This document shows, piece by piece, positions 51,012 to 59,609 of a stretch of DNA of 64,000 bases (position 1 is the first letter of the stretch; every line of letters begins with the position of its first letter). The notes under the pieces were generated by a model. It was not told where the DNA came from. It searched no databases and saw nothing but the letters and a program-made list of their open reading frames with translations. The position numbers and the translations under genes are program-made. The stretch is from JAXGQE01 sp040766585. GTDB taxonomy: Bacteria; Bacillota; SLNR01. The stretch spans positions 1-64,000 of the forward strand of contig JAXGQE010000008.1 in the NCBI GenBank assembly GCA_040766585.1, read 5' to 3'.

Positions 51012-52943
51012 TTGAACAGAGGGGTAAGAAATCTATTGTTCTATGCATTGTTGTTTCTGATCCCGATTATGCTCAGCAGCTATTTTGGCGGGCAGGGACA
51101 GGAAGTCATCGAAATCAATTACTCAGAATTTGCTTCGTATGTTGAGAACGAACAAATTAAGAGTGTGACGATTACAACCGATACGGATGGCACCAGCAAA
51201 ATAACCGGCACACTTAAAGATAATCGTATTTTCACAACCATAACGGTTTCAGATCCCACACTGCCTCAACTGCTGAGGGAAAAGAATGTATCCGTGGAAG
51301 TGGAAAAACCACCGACACCATCCATATGGGTTACCATCCTCTCCACGCTGCTGCCGACGCTGATGATTGTGGGAGTCTTGTTCTTCTTCATGCAGCAGAC
51401 CCAGGGCGGCGGGAATCGAGTCATGCAGTTTGGCAAGAGTCGGGCGAAACTTCATGTGGAACAGAAAAAGCGGGTCACATTTGCCGATGTGGCCGGTATT
51501 GAAGAGGCCAAAGAAGAGGTTAAGGAAATCGTGGATTTCCTGAAACACCCCAAAAAATATACCGAAATTGGAGCCATGATACCCAAGGGCGTACTGCTCT
51601 TTGGTCCTCCCGGCACCGGGAAAACACTTTTGGCCCGAGCCATTGCCGGCGAAGCCGGAGTGCCGTTTTTCAGTATCAGCGGTTCGGATTTTGTGGAGAT
51701 GTTTGTCGGTGTAGGCGCATCCCGCGTGAGAGACCTTTTCGATCAGGCAAAGAAAAATGCACCGTGCATCGTCTTTATCGATGAAATCGATGCGGTGGGA
51801 CGACAGCGTGGAGCCGGTTACGGCGGAGGTCACGATGAACGGGAACAGACGCTGAACCAGCTGCTGGTGGAAATGGACGGGTTTGGAATGAACGAAGGCA
51901 TTATTGTGGTGGCCGCCACCAACCGTCCCGATGTGCTGGATCCGGCCCTGTTGCGGCCGGGGCGTTTCGATCGTCAGATCATCCTAGACCGACCGGATGT
52001 ACATGGGCGATTGGACATCCTGAAAGTCCACATTAAGAACAAACCGCTGGCCGAAGGTGTGGACTTGGAAGTGCTGGCACGAAGGACTCCGGGATTCACC
52101 GGAGCGGATCTGGCCAATCTGGTCAATGAAGGGGCCCTGCTGGCTGCCCGTATGAATCGAAAGAAGATCGGGATGGAAGAACTGGAAGAAGCCATTGATC
52201 GGGTCATGGCCGGCCCCGAACGAAAAACCCGAATGATCAGTGAGAAGGAAAAGAAAACTATTGCCTACCATGAAGCAGCCCATGCACTGGTAGCCAGAAT
52301 GGTGGATAAATCAGACCCGGTGCACAAAGTGTCCATCATCCCTCGGGGATCGGCATTGGGCTATGTGCTGCAGCTTCCGACGGAAGATCGATACCTGGTC
52401 AGCAAAACCGAACTGTTGGACAAGATCTCAGTGCTTTTGGCCGGAAGAGCCTCGGAAAGTATATTTTTCGGAGACATCAGCACGGGCGCTCAAAACGATC
52501 TTGAACAGGCCACCAAACTGACCCGGAGAATGATTACCGAATACGGTATGAGTGATAAACTGGGTCCCGTAACCCTGGGGCACAAACAAGATCAGGTGTT
52601 CCTGGGTCGGGATATTGTTCGGGAAAGGAATTACAGTGAAGAAATTGCTTCCGCCATCGATACGGAAGTACGGGCCATCATCGACGCGTGCTACGAGCGC
52701 GCCAAGAAGGTCATTACTGACAATGAAGAAAAGATGCATCAAATCGTAGCCCTTTTGCTGGAGAAAGAAACCATCGAAGGCAAAGAGTTGGAAATGCTGC
52801 TGAACAATCATGAACCGGAAGAAGAAAAGAATGAGGAACCGGCAATTGAGGCCCCAGAAATCCAACCGGATGAGGCCGAAGTCAAGAATGATGAGAAGGA
52901 CGAAGATGCATACAGAATCGAAAATCGGGAAGCCGGGGAATGA
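51012..52943 (+). CDS. ftsH: ATP-dependent zinc metalloprotease FtsH
   Basis: 643 residues from a TTG at 51012 (GGGGG, 7-base spacing). Two membrane helices (about 7-24 and 104-127) flank the extracellular domain. The AAA+ domain has Walker A GPPGTGKT (198-205), Walker B IVFIDEIDA and the arginine-finger region RPGRFDR. The zinc protease site is HEAAH (420-424), with a later Asp ligand. It degrades unfolded and regulatory membrane proteins. The C terminus is a long acidic tail (EEEKNEEPAIEAPE). The IS element now separates it from hpt, but its own promoter remains. Confidence 0.96.
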   Translation: MNRGVRNLLFYALLFLIPIMLSSYFGGQGQEVIEINYSEFASYVENEQIKSVTITTDTDGTSKITGTLKDNRIFTTITVSDPTLPQLLREKNVSVEVEKPPTPSIWVTILSTLLPTLMIVGVLFFFMQQTQGGGNRVMQFGKSRAKLHVEQKKRVTFADVAGIEEAKEEVKEIVDFLKHPKKYTEIGAMIPKGVLLFGPPGTGKTLLARAIAGEAGVPFFSISGSDFVEMFVGVGASRVRDLFDQAKKNAPCIVFIDEIDAVGRQRGAGYGGGHDEREQTLNQLLVEMDGFGMNEGIIVVAATNRPDVLDPALLRPGRFDRQIILDRPDVHGRLDILKVHIKNKPLAEGVDLEVLARRTPGFTGADLANLVNEGALLAARMNRKKIGMEELEEAIDRVMAGPERKTRMISEKEKKTIAYHEAAHALVARMVDKSDPVHKVSIIPRGSALGYVLQLPTEDRYLVSKTELLDKISVLLAGRASESIFFGDISTGAQNDLEQATKLTRRMITEYGMSDKLGPVTLGHKQDQVFLGRDIVRERNYSEEIASAIDTEVRAIIDACYERAKKVITDNEEKMHQIVALLLEKETIEGKELEMLLNNHEPEEEKNEEPAIEAPEIQPDEAEVKNDEKDEDAYRIENREAGE

Positions 52944-52960
52944 CCCGGCTTCCTTTTTTT
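52928..52960 (+). terminator. Rho-independent terminator overlapping the ftsH stop
   Basis: GGAAGCCGGG and CCCGGCTTCC pair perfectly around GAATGA, which contains the ftsH stop codon, then seven T. Confidence 0.88.
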
Positions 52961-53135
52961 ATACCGGGCAGCATATGCGCAGGGATCCATGAAGATGCCC
53001 AGCTCGGTATTTGCAGGAAATCAGACTCCCGAAAGGGAAGTAAACAGCACGAATCGAGTTTTGGCAAAGGGTTTCAGTCAATCGAATCGGACACAGCATG
53101 AAAATTCAAGGCAGCAAGAAGGTGAGTGGATCAAT
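52961..53135 (+). other. Leader of the folate operon
   Basis: 175 bases with a possible long-range stem (ATACCG at 52961-52966 with CGGTAT at 53005-53010, and GGC with GCC inside it). I compared it by eye with tetrahydrofolate riboswitch cores and did not find them. No convincing promoter boxes. Confidence 0.3.
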
Positions 53136-53696
53136 ATGGATATGGACAAAATCGAAACGGCGGTTCAAATGATTCTGGAGGCCATTGGGGAAGACCCCAG
53201 CCGGGAGGGTCTGCGGGAAACACCCCGGAGAGTAGCCAAGATGTATGCTGAAGTGTTTTCAGGGATCGATCATGACCCCAAAAAAGACCTGGAACTCTTG
53301 TTTCAGGAAAAATATGATGAAATGATTCTGGTGAAAGATATTCCGCTTTATTCAATGTGTGAACATCATTTGCTGCCGTTTTTCGGGAAAGCCCATGTAG
53401 CGTACATTCCTCGGGCTGGAAAAATTACCGGACTCAGCAAAATCGCCCGGCTGGTGGAAACAGTTGCCAAGAGGCCCCAGGTACAGGAAAGGCTGACCAG
53501 CACCGTGGCGGATCTGGTGATGGAACAACTGAATCCCTATGGGGCAGCGGTTATCATTGAAGCAGAACATATGTGCATGACCATGAGAGGTGTACAAAAA
53601 CCGGGATCCATGACGGTTACTTCTGCATTACGAGGCCTGTACCGCAGCGATGAGGCTGCCCGGGCTGAACTCTTTTCCCTGATCAGAAAACAATGA
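53136..53696 (+). CDS. folE: GTP cyclohydrolase I
   Basis: 186 residues from the ATG at 53136. The zinc-binding Cys and His of YSMCEHHLLPFFG and the late Cys of EAEHMCMTMRGVQKPG are present, so it is the zinc-dependent type. PSREGLRETPRRVAKMY is the usual N-terminal helix. It opens GTP to dihydroneopterin triphosphate, the first folate step. It begins the folE-folP-folB-folK run, all on the plus strand. Confidence 0.95.
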   Translation: MDMDKIETAVQMILEAIGEDPSREGLRETPRRVAKMYAEVFSGIDHDPKKDLELLFQEKYDEMILVKDIPLYSMCEHHLLPFFGKAHVAYIPRAGKITGLSKIARLVETVAKRPQVQERLTSTVADLVMEQLNPYGAAVIIEAEHMCMTMRGVQKPGSMTVTSALRGLYRSDEAARAELFSLIRKQ

Positions 53697-53712
53697 ATCG
53701 GAGGGATGCTCA

Positions 53713-54909
53713 ATGATCAGCAATCCTCGAATCGTTCAGGCGGATTCTCTGGACGATGCCATGAGAGAAATTGCAGCCGTAGGAGCATGCGGCGCCGGCG
53801 TACGCGCTATGGCGGACAAAGCCAGATATTTGCTTATCCGACTGGATCATGTTTCGCCCATCGCAGCCAATATTATGAAGCAGGAAATGCTTTCAAAGGG
53901 CGGAGAAGCGGCAGTCAGCAAAGGAGCTGTGGATCTATCGGTCAAATACTCTTCGGTCCTGCTGATGGGCACAGTGAAGCAATACAAGATGCTGATCAGC
54001 AAACTGAAGCTGCAGCAGTTTAAACTGCCTGCAATTGCCAAAGAGATTGAAGATCTTCTCTCTCATGTGGAGAAGAAACGCGCAGGTGAATCCGACCGGC
54101 TTCCCTTTGAATGGGGAAAGAGAACATACATTATGGGAATCCTCAATGTAACTCCGGATTCTTTTTCAGACGGAGGACTCTACAACGATCCGGAAGCCGC
54201 TGCAAAGCGAGCGGTGGAAATGGAAGAAGAAGGTGCGGATATCATCGATATCGGTGCAGAATCAACCCGCCCGGGGTTTCGGAAAATATCCAAGGAAGAA
54301 GAAGCTGACCGTCTCTTCCCGGTTCTGGAAAAAGTGCTGCAGAATGTGAGCATTCCTGTGTCCGTCGACACCACCACGGTGGAGATAGCCCGGGAAGCCA
54401 TTTCCATGGGGGCATCCTGGATTAACGATGTTTCCGGTCCGGATCTGAAACCGGAAATGACATCTTTAGCTGCTGAATCCGGTGTTCCCATCATATTGAT
54501 GCACAACCGCAAAGAAGCAGTCTATCAGGATCTTCTGGGTGAAGTAATCTTCGATATCCGCAAAAGCGTTGAGAAAGCCCTGCAGTCCGGAGTTGAAGAA
54601 ACACAGATCATTATAGATCCCGGGATTGGTTTCGGAAAGACCGCAGAACACAACCTGATCATACTCAAGAATCTTCGGCAAATCACTACTCTGGGGTTTC
54701 CGGTATTGGTGGGAACTTCCAGGAAGTCATTTATCGGCAAGGTTCTGGATACCACACCCTATGACCGCCTGGAAGGTACAGCGGCTACTGTGGCTGCATG
54801 CATTGACCGAGGGGCAGATATTATCCGGGTTCATGATGTGGTTCAAATGAGGCGGGTCGCCCAGATGATGGACCGGATTCTGCGAGCAGGAGATGATTCC
54901 AATGAATGA
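53713..54909 (+). CDS. folP: Dihydropteroate synthase with N-terminal extension
   Basis: 398 residues. The DHPS barrel starts near 137 (MGILNVTPDSFSDGG) and continues with DIGAESTRPG, SVDTTTVEIAREA, WINDVSG and VGTSRKSF, all substrate-binding motifs. The first 130 residues (ACGAGVRAMADKARYLLIRL, VSPIAANIMKQEML, VKQYKMLISKL) form an extra domain that I recall in many clostridial FolP proteins but not in E. coli; its function is unknown. GGAGGG lies 7 bases ahead of the ATG. Confidence 0.94.
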   Translation: MISNPRIVQADSLDDAMREIAAVGACGAGVRAMADKARYLLIRLDHVSPIAANIMKQEMLSKGGEAAVSKGAVDLSVKYSSVLLMGTVKQYKMLISKLKLQQFKLPAIAKEIEDLLSHVEKKRAGESDRLPFEWGKRTYIMGILNVTPDSFSDGGLYNDPEAAAKRAVEMEEEGADIIDIGAESTRPGFRKISKEEEADRLFPVLEKVLQNVSIPVSVDTTTVEIAREAISMGASWINDVSGPDLKPEMTSLAAESGVPIILMHNRKEAVYQDLLGEVIFDIRKSVEKALQSGVEETQIIIDPGIGFGKTAEHNLIILKNLRQITTLGFPVLVGTSRKSFIGKVLDTTPYDRLEGTAATVAACIDRGADIIRVHDVVQMRRVAQMMDRILRAGDDSNE

Positions 54910-55267
54910 TCGGATTCTGCTCCACGGAATGGTGTTCTTCGGATTTCATGGAGTTCATCCTGAGGAAAAGAAACTGGGCCAGCGCTTTATCGTGGATGTG
55001 GATTTGAATGTATCCCTGCAGGATGCAGGCATGACCGATGATCTGACCCGAACCGTCCATTACGGACATGTCTACAAGCTGATTAAAGAAATTGTGACCG
55101 GTCCGAGCTGTAATCTGATTGAAGCCGTCGCAGAGCGAATTGCATCGGCAGTTTTGAAGCAATACAGCGCGGTGGAGGGTATCAATGTACGGATTCGCAA
55201 ACCGGAAGTACCCATTGAAGGGGTGTTGGATTTTGCCGGAGTCGAAATTGAACGGAACCGTAAGTAA
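54902..55267 (+). CDS. folB: Dihydroneopterin aldolase
   Basis: 121 residues from the ATG at 54902 (GGAG, 9-base spacing), overlapping the end of folP. FFGFHGVHPEEKKLGQRF is the family mark with the catalytic Glu, and the conserved Lys lies in VRIRKPEVPI. It cleaves dihydroneopterin to hydroxymethyl-dihydropterin and glycolaldehyde. Confidence 0.93.
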   Translation: MNDRILLHGMVFFGFHGVHPEEKKLGQRFIVDVDLNVSLQDAGMTDDLTRTVHYGHVYKLIKEIVTGPSCNLIEAVAERIASAVLKQYSAVEGINVRIRKPEVPIEGVLDFAGVEIERNRK

Positions 55268-55763
55268 AGTAATGATCGGGCTGGGTTCCAATGTGGGCGA
55301 CAGATATTCAAACCTGATGCGGGCAGTCAGAGCCATGTCGGCGGATGGGAAGATTATCTTGGAAAAAACATCATCGATCTATGAAACCAGTCCGGTAGGC
55401 GTTCTGGAACAGCCCACATTCTTGAATGCAGTGGTAGAAGGGATCACCGCACTGGATCCTTTCTGTCTCCTGCAGTACCTGAAAGACATCGAAGATGCTG
55501 TGGGAAGAGAGAAAACTTACCGCTGGGGACCCCGGGTGATCGATTTGGATATTATTCTGTACGGGGATCTGCAGATGCAGACCGACGGGTTGACCATACC
55601 CCATGCAGAAATGAAAAACAGGGCGTTTGTTCTGATTCCCCTGGCGGAAATCGAACCGGATCTGGTGCTTCCGGATGGCACCCCAATCCGACAAGCCTTG
55701 CAGAATCTTTCTGAAGAGGACACAGTAACTCTCCGGAAGGACATATTATTGACACTTTCCTAG
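55248..55763 (+). CDS. folK: 2-amino-4-hydroxy-6-hydroxymethyldihydropteridine diphosphokinase (HPPK)
   Basis: 171 residues from a TTG at 55248 (GGAG, 6-base spacing), overlapping folB by 20 bases; an ATG at 55272 is possible but has no site. IGLGSNVGDR, YETSPVG, FLNAVVEG and the metal-binding RVIDLDIILYG are all present. It adds pyrophosphate to hydroxymethyl-dihydropterin, making the substrate of FolP. Its 3' end contains a promoter for the next operon. Confidence 0.94.
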   Translation: MNGTVSKVMIGLGSNVGDRYSNLMRAVRAMSADGKIILEKTSSIYETSPVGVLEQPTFLNAVVEGITALDPFCLLQYLKDIEDAVGREKTYRWGPRVIDLDIILYGDLQMQTDGLTIPHAEMKNRAFVLIPLAEIEPDLVLPDGTPIRQALQNLSEEDTVTLRKDILLTLS

Positions 55764-55777
55764 GAAACAGATAGAAT
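55749..55777 (+). promoter_or_regulatory. Sigma-A promoter of the nadC operon
   Basis: A perfect TTGACA and a TAGAAT 17 bases later. The -35 box lies inside the last codons of folK, so nadC can be expressed apart from the folate genes. Confidence 0.78.
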
Positions 55778-55821
55778 GAGATTAGTCTTCCCAAATGCAC
55801 CATGGGAAAGGAGCTATCTAT

Positions 55822-56709
55822 ATGAGACTGAGTCCCTATCAGATTGAAGATGTCGTTCGCCTGGCGCTGGCTGAAGATGTAGGCAGCGGGGATGTTACGA
55901 CGAGTTCGGTTGTCCCGGAGAATACGATCGCATCAGCCGCCATCTATGCGGAAGAGGATGGTATTGTGGCCGGAAATGACATTGCCAAGCTTGTTTTCCA
56001 GATGATTGATAAACGGATCATATACAGCACCCATATTCAGGATGGCGAAGAAGTGGAAGCCGGCCAAGCCATAGCAACGCTGGAAGGACCGGCAGGATCC
56101 ATCCTCACCGGAGAGAGGGTCGCGCTTAATTTTTTGGGGCACATGTCCGGGATTGCATCCCGTACCAACCACTTTACGGATTCCATTAAATACTACAGCG
56201 CCAAACTGACGGATACCCGGAAAACAACACCGGGGCTGAGGCTGCTTGAAAAATATGCCGTCAAACTCGGTGGCGGATACAATCACCGCAACGGTTTGTA
56301 CGATGCTGTCTTGATCAAAGAAAACCATATCCGACTGGCCGGAGGAATTAAACAGGCCGTTGTCATGGCGAGAGAGACCATTCCGCATACCATGAGAATC
56401 GAAGTGGAGATCAACGATATCGATCAGGTGGAGGATGCCCTGGCTGCGAAAGTGGATATTTTGATGCTGGACAACATGAGTCCGGATCAGATAAAGCAAG
56501 TGGTGCAAAAGGTTGATGGGCAGGCCCTGATTGAAGCAGCCGGATACGTATGCAGCGAGAAGATCATTGAAGTAGCGAAAACAGGTGTTGACTATATCTC
56601 CATGGATTGTTTAACCGATTCCAGCAGCCCCGTGCCTATGGAATTGAGAATCGGCGAGATTAAACCGGGAGACAATCCGGCGGACAGCGATCATAAAGAG
56701 CAGGAGTAG
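55822..56709 (+). CDS. nadC: Nicotinate-nucleotide pyrophosphorylase (carboxylating)
   Basis: 295 residues from the ATG at 55822 (AAAGGAG ahead). Family marks are EDVGSGDVTTSSVVP, LNFLGHMSGIASRT, TRKTTPGLR with catalytic Arg and Lys, GGGYNHRNGLYDAVLIKENH and the final EAAGYV. It turns quinolinate and PRPP into nicotinate mononucleotide. In this window nadA and nadB are not present. It is first in a run with birA and a P1-family peptidase. Confidence 0.95.
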   Translation: MRLSPYQIEDVVRLALAEDVGSGDVTTSSVVPENTIASAAIYAEEDGIVAGNDIAKLVFQMIDKRIIYSTHIQDGEEVEAGQAIATLEGPAGSILTGERVALNFLGHMSGIASRTNHFTDSIKYYSAKLTDTRKTTPGLRLLEKYAVKLGGGYNHRNGLYDAVLIKENHIRLAGGIKQAVVMARETIPHTMRIEVEINDIDQVEDALAAKVDILMLDNMSPDQIKQVVQKVDGQALIEAAGYVCSEKIIEVAKTGVDYISMDCLTDSSSPVPMELRIGEIKPGDNPADSDHKEQE

Positions 56710-56748
56710 CAGCTGGGGGTATTTCGCATTCACCGGAGGTACTTGAGA

Positions 56749-57648
56749 ATGGATATGGAAAAAATGATGTCTGATCTGCACAAATCTGGCTATTTCATCA
56801 GCAAACAGCATTTGTGCGGATTTTCTATTTCCGGAAAAACCGATGAACTGGACCCCCTATGGATTCAAGAGCATCTGGATAGTCAATGGCTGGGGAGGCA
56901 TATCTGCTGCTTTGATCAGCTGGATTCAACCAATGATTTGGCTCAGATGCTGGCTCAGCACCATGCACCGGAGGGGACAGCGGTCCTGACCGATTATCAG
57001 ACATCCGGACGCGGTCGAGTCGGCCGAGTATGGCAAATACCGCCGGGGCGAGGGCTGCTGTTTTCTTTTTTGCTGTACCCCTCCATGGAAGCGGCAAAGA
57101 TCCCCCTGCTGACACTGGCAACGGCTGTGGGAGCAGTCAAGGCATTGATCCAAACCACGGGTGTCGATGCAGGAATCAAATGGCCCAATGATTTGATTGT
57201 GCAGAATAGAAAACTGGGCGGAATTCTTTCGGAAGCGCGTTTTGCCGGTTCCTGTCTGAGCCATGTAGTCATCGGCGTTGGCATCAATGTTCATACCCAG
57301 CGGCATGAATGGCCGGTTGAACTTCGCGATACCGCGATTTCACTGCAGCAGGCAACCGGAATATTTTTCAATCGAAATGAATTGTTCTCAGCCATCTGCC
57401 GGGAATGCGAGCATAGCTACAACCAGACTTTCCATGATCCAGACCCAATCATCCAGGACTGGACCCGATACTCCAAGACTTTGGGGAAAGAGATTACCGT
57501 TCAGACACCGTCGGAGGAATATCATGCGGTGGCCGAAGGGATTTCTGGAGACGGGGCTCTGGTGGTCCGCACTGGACAGGGAGAAATGAGGACGATATAT
57601 ATGGGGGATATTTCCATCCGCCACGGAAGGAGACAGAACGATGATTAA
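56749..57648 (+). CDS. birA: Biotin-[acetyl-CoA-carboxylase] ligase
   Basis: 299 residues from the ATG at 56749 (GGAGGT, 8-base spacing; the TTG at 56743 is too close). The catalytic core has SGRGRVGRVW (biotinyl-AMP loop), GIKWPNDLIV and GGILSEARF. A short N-terminal region (about 1-60; DLHKSGYFISKQHLCGFS) looks like the remains of a winged helix, but I cannot confirm DNA binding. It attaches biotin to carboxylases. It overlaps the next gene by 8 bases. Confidence 0.92.
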   Translation: MDMEKMMSDLHKSGYFISKQHLCGFSISGKTDELDPLWIQEHLDSQWLGRHICCFDQLDSTNDLAQMLAQHHAPEGTAVLTDYQTSGRGRVGRVWQIPPGRGLLFSFLLYPSMEAAKIPLLTLATAVGAVKALIQTTGVDAGIKWPNDLIVQNRKLGGILSEARFAGSCLSHVVIGVGINVHTQRHEWPVELRDTAISLQQATGIFFNRNELFSAICRECEHSYNQTFHDPDPIIQDWTRYSKTLGKEITVQTPSEEYHAVAEGISGDGALVVRTGQGEMRTIYMGDISIRHGRRQNDD

Positions 57649-58612
57649 GGGGATTACGGATGTTCCGGGGATCTCTGTGGGGCATGTTACGGATGCAGCT
57701 GGGATGACCGGATGTACTGTGGTGTTGGTACCCGGGGAAGGGGCGGTAGCCGGTGTGGACGTACGTGGGTCTGCCCCGGGAACACGGGAAACGGATTTGC
57801 TGAAACCCATGAATCTGGTGCAAAGAGTCCATGCAGTGATCTTATGCGGAGGGAGTGCCTTCGGACTGGATGCTGCTGCAGGAGTAATGAAATTCCTTGA
57901 AGAAAAGAACATCGGATACGATACCGGCGCAGCCAAAGTCCCCATTGTTCCGGCAGCGGTACTGTACGATCTGGCCGTGGGAGATGCCAAAGCGCGTCCT
58001 ACGGCAGAAATGGGATACCTGGCTTGTCTTTCTGCCAATACTGGGAGAGTACCGGAAGGGAATTGTGGAGCCGGAGCAGGGGCTACGGTAGCCAAGCACC
58101 TGGGAATGGACCACGCTGTCAAAGGTGGAGTCGGGACCCATAGTGTCCGCTTGGACAATGGTGTTGTGATTGGTGCGATTGCTGCTGTAAATGCATACGG
58201 GGATATTCTGGACTGGAAAACCGGCGAAACGATAGCGGCGCCAAGAAATGCCGGGACCGATGGCTTCACCAGCACAATGGATTTACTGAAAGGATGCTCG
58301 GAGGCTCCTTCTGTCTTTCCGGCAAACACCACTTTGGCAGTTGTGGCCACCAATGCAAAGCTGACTAAAGAAATGGCCAACAAAGTCGCTCAGGTAGCCC
58401 ACAACGGATTGGCTCGCGCGATTAACCCGGTACACACATTGGTTGACGGAGATGCGGTATTTGCCGTGTCGGTGGGGGAGTTGGAATGCGATCCCGTCGT
58501 CGTAGGAGCCGTTGCTGCCGAAGTCGTGGCAGAATCCATCAAGCGAGCAGTTTTGCAAGCGAAAAGCATCGGACATATATTGGCGGTTCAGGATCTGAAC
58601 CGCAACAGGTGA
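57641..58612 (+). CDS. P1 (DmpA/S58) family N-terminal-nucleophile aminopeptidase
   Basis: 323 residues. It starts with ITDVPGISVGHVTDA and has GVDVRGSAPGTRETDLL, ILCGGSAFGLDAAAGV, the VNAYGD loop with a conserved Asn, and the likely self-cleavage/nucleophile Thr in ANTTLAVVATN. These match the DmpA/BapA family, which cleaves N-terminal L- or D-amino acids, amides or beta-peptides after processing itself into two chains. The ATG is inside the end of birA, with AAGGAG 8 bases ahead. Its substrate is unknown, but it fits the many amide-hydrolysing enzymes nearby. Confidence 0.88.
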   Translation: MIKGITDVPGISVGHVTDAAGMTGCTVVLVPGEGAVAGVDVRGSAPGTRETDLLKPMNLVQRVHAVILCGGSAFGLDAAAGVMKFLEEKNIGYDTGAAKVPIVPAAVLYDLAVGDAKARPTAEMGYLACLSANTGRVPEGNCGAGAGATVAKHLGMDHAVKGGVGTHSVRLDNGVVIGAIAAVNAYGDILDWKTGETIAAPRNAGTDGFTSTMDLLKGCSEAPSVFPANTTLAVVATNAKLTKEMANKVAQVAHNGLARAINPVHTLVDGDAVFAVSVGELECDPVVVGAVAAEVVAESIKRAVLQAKSIGHILAVQDLNRNR

Positions 58613-58793
58613 AGCAGGAACTTGTGATGGAGTCCTGACTGTTGGGCCAATTAACGATGAAGACTCGTCCGGTATCGACAAAGAACTGGAACGGAGGTGC
58701 GGCCATTTAGATTGTGCAAAGAATGCCGGTCGATCCTGACCGTTAAGGGTACTTTGCATTTATTTTTTTCACTCTGACAAGCGAGGTGCAAAA

Positions 58794-59582
58794 ATGATTT
58801 TTGTCATGGATGTGGGGAATACCAATATCGTGCTGGGTGTATACAAAGAAGATGAGCTGGTGGCTCACTGGAGATTGTCCACCAACCGACAGGCAACGGC
58901 CGATGAGTACGGCATGACGATCCAGAACCTTTTCTCCTTTCATGGACTGGATTCCAAAGAAATTCACGCGGTGATTATTTCATCCGTCGTACCGCCTTTG
59001 ATCGACAGCCTGGAAAAAATGACGAGACAATATTTCCACATTGAGCCGGTCATTGTGGGACCGGGCATCAAAACAGGAATCCGCATTATGTACGATAACC
59101 CGAAAGAAGTGGGGGCAGACCGAATTGTCAATGCGGTGGCCGCCTACGAGCAATACGGTGGACCATTGATTGTGGTTGACTTTGGCACGGCCACCACCTT
59201 CTGTGCCATTACCAAACAAGGGGATTATCTGGGAGGAGCCATCGTTCCAGGTATTGGCATCTCAATGGAAGCTCTGTTCCAAAGAGCCGCCAAACTGCCC
59301 CGGATCGAACTGGTAAAGCCCAAGACCGTCATTGGAAAAAACACGGTTTCCAGCATGCAGTCCGGGATCATATTCGGGTACGCAGGGCTGGTGGACAAAA
59401 TGGTGAATCGTATTAAGGAAGAAATGAATTCCCAGGCCTATGTGGTGGCCACCGGAGGCCTTTCCGAACTCATAAGTTCCGAGGCAGCTACCATCGATAC
59501 GGTCAATCCGTTTCTGACCCTGGAAGGGCTTCTGATTCTGTACAAGAAAAATGCCATCCATGAAAACTCCACCGACAAATAG
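58794..59582 (+). CDS. coaX: Type III pantothenate kinase
   Basis: 262 residues, the CoaX length. The phosphate-binding DVGNTN near the N terminus, VGADRIVNAVAA, and VVDFGTATTF with catalytic Asp are present, followed by GIGISMEALF. It phosphorylates pantothenate in coenzyme A synthesis and is insensitive to feedback by CoA. The 181 bases before it hold no gene that I can see. GAGGTG precedes the ATG. Confidence 0.95.
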   Translation: MIFVMDVGNTNIVLGVYKEDELVAHWRLSTNRQATADEYGMTIQNLFSFHGLDSKEIHAVIISSVVPPLIDSLEKMTRQYFHIEPVIVGPGIKTGIRIMYDNPKEVGADRIVNAVAAYEQYGGPLIVVDFGTATTFCAITKQGDYLGGAIVPGIGISMEALFQRAAKLPRIELVKPKTVIGKNTVSSMQSGIIFGYAGLVDKMVNRIKEEMNSQAYVVATGGLSELISSEAATIDTVNPFLTLEGLLILYKKNAIHENSTDK

Positions 59583-59609
59583 ATGAGTTGGTAAAAGGCA
59601 GGTGCAACA

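Noticed and set aside
52961..53135. Tetrahydrofolate riboswitch before folE
   Set aside because: The position is right, but the conserved core sequences are not present; only a loose long-range stem is visible.
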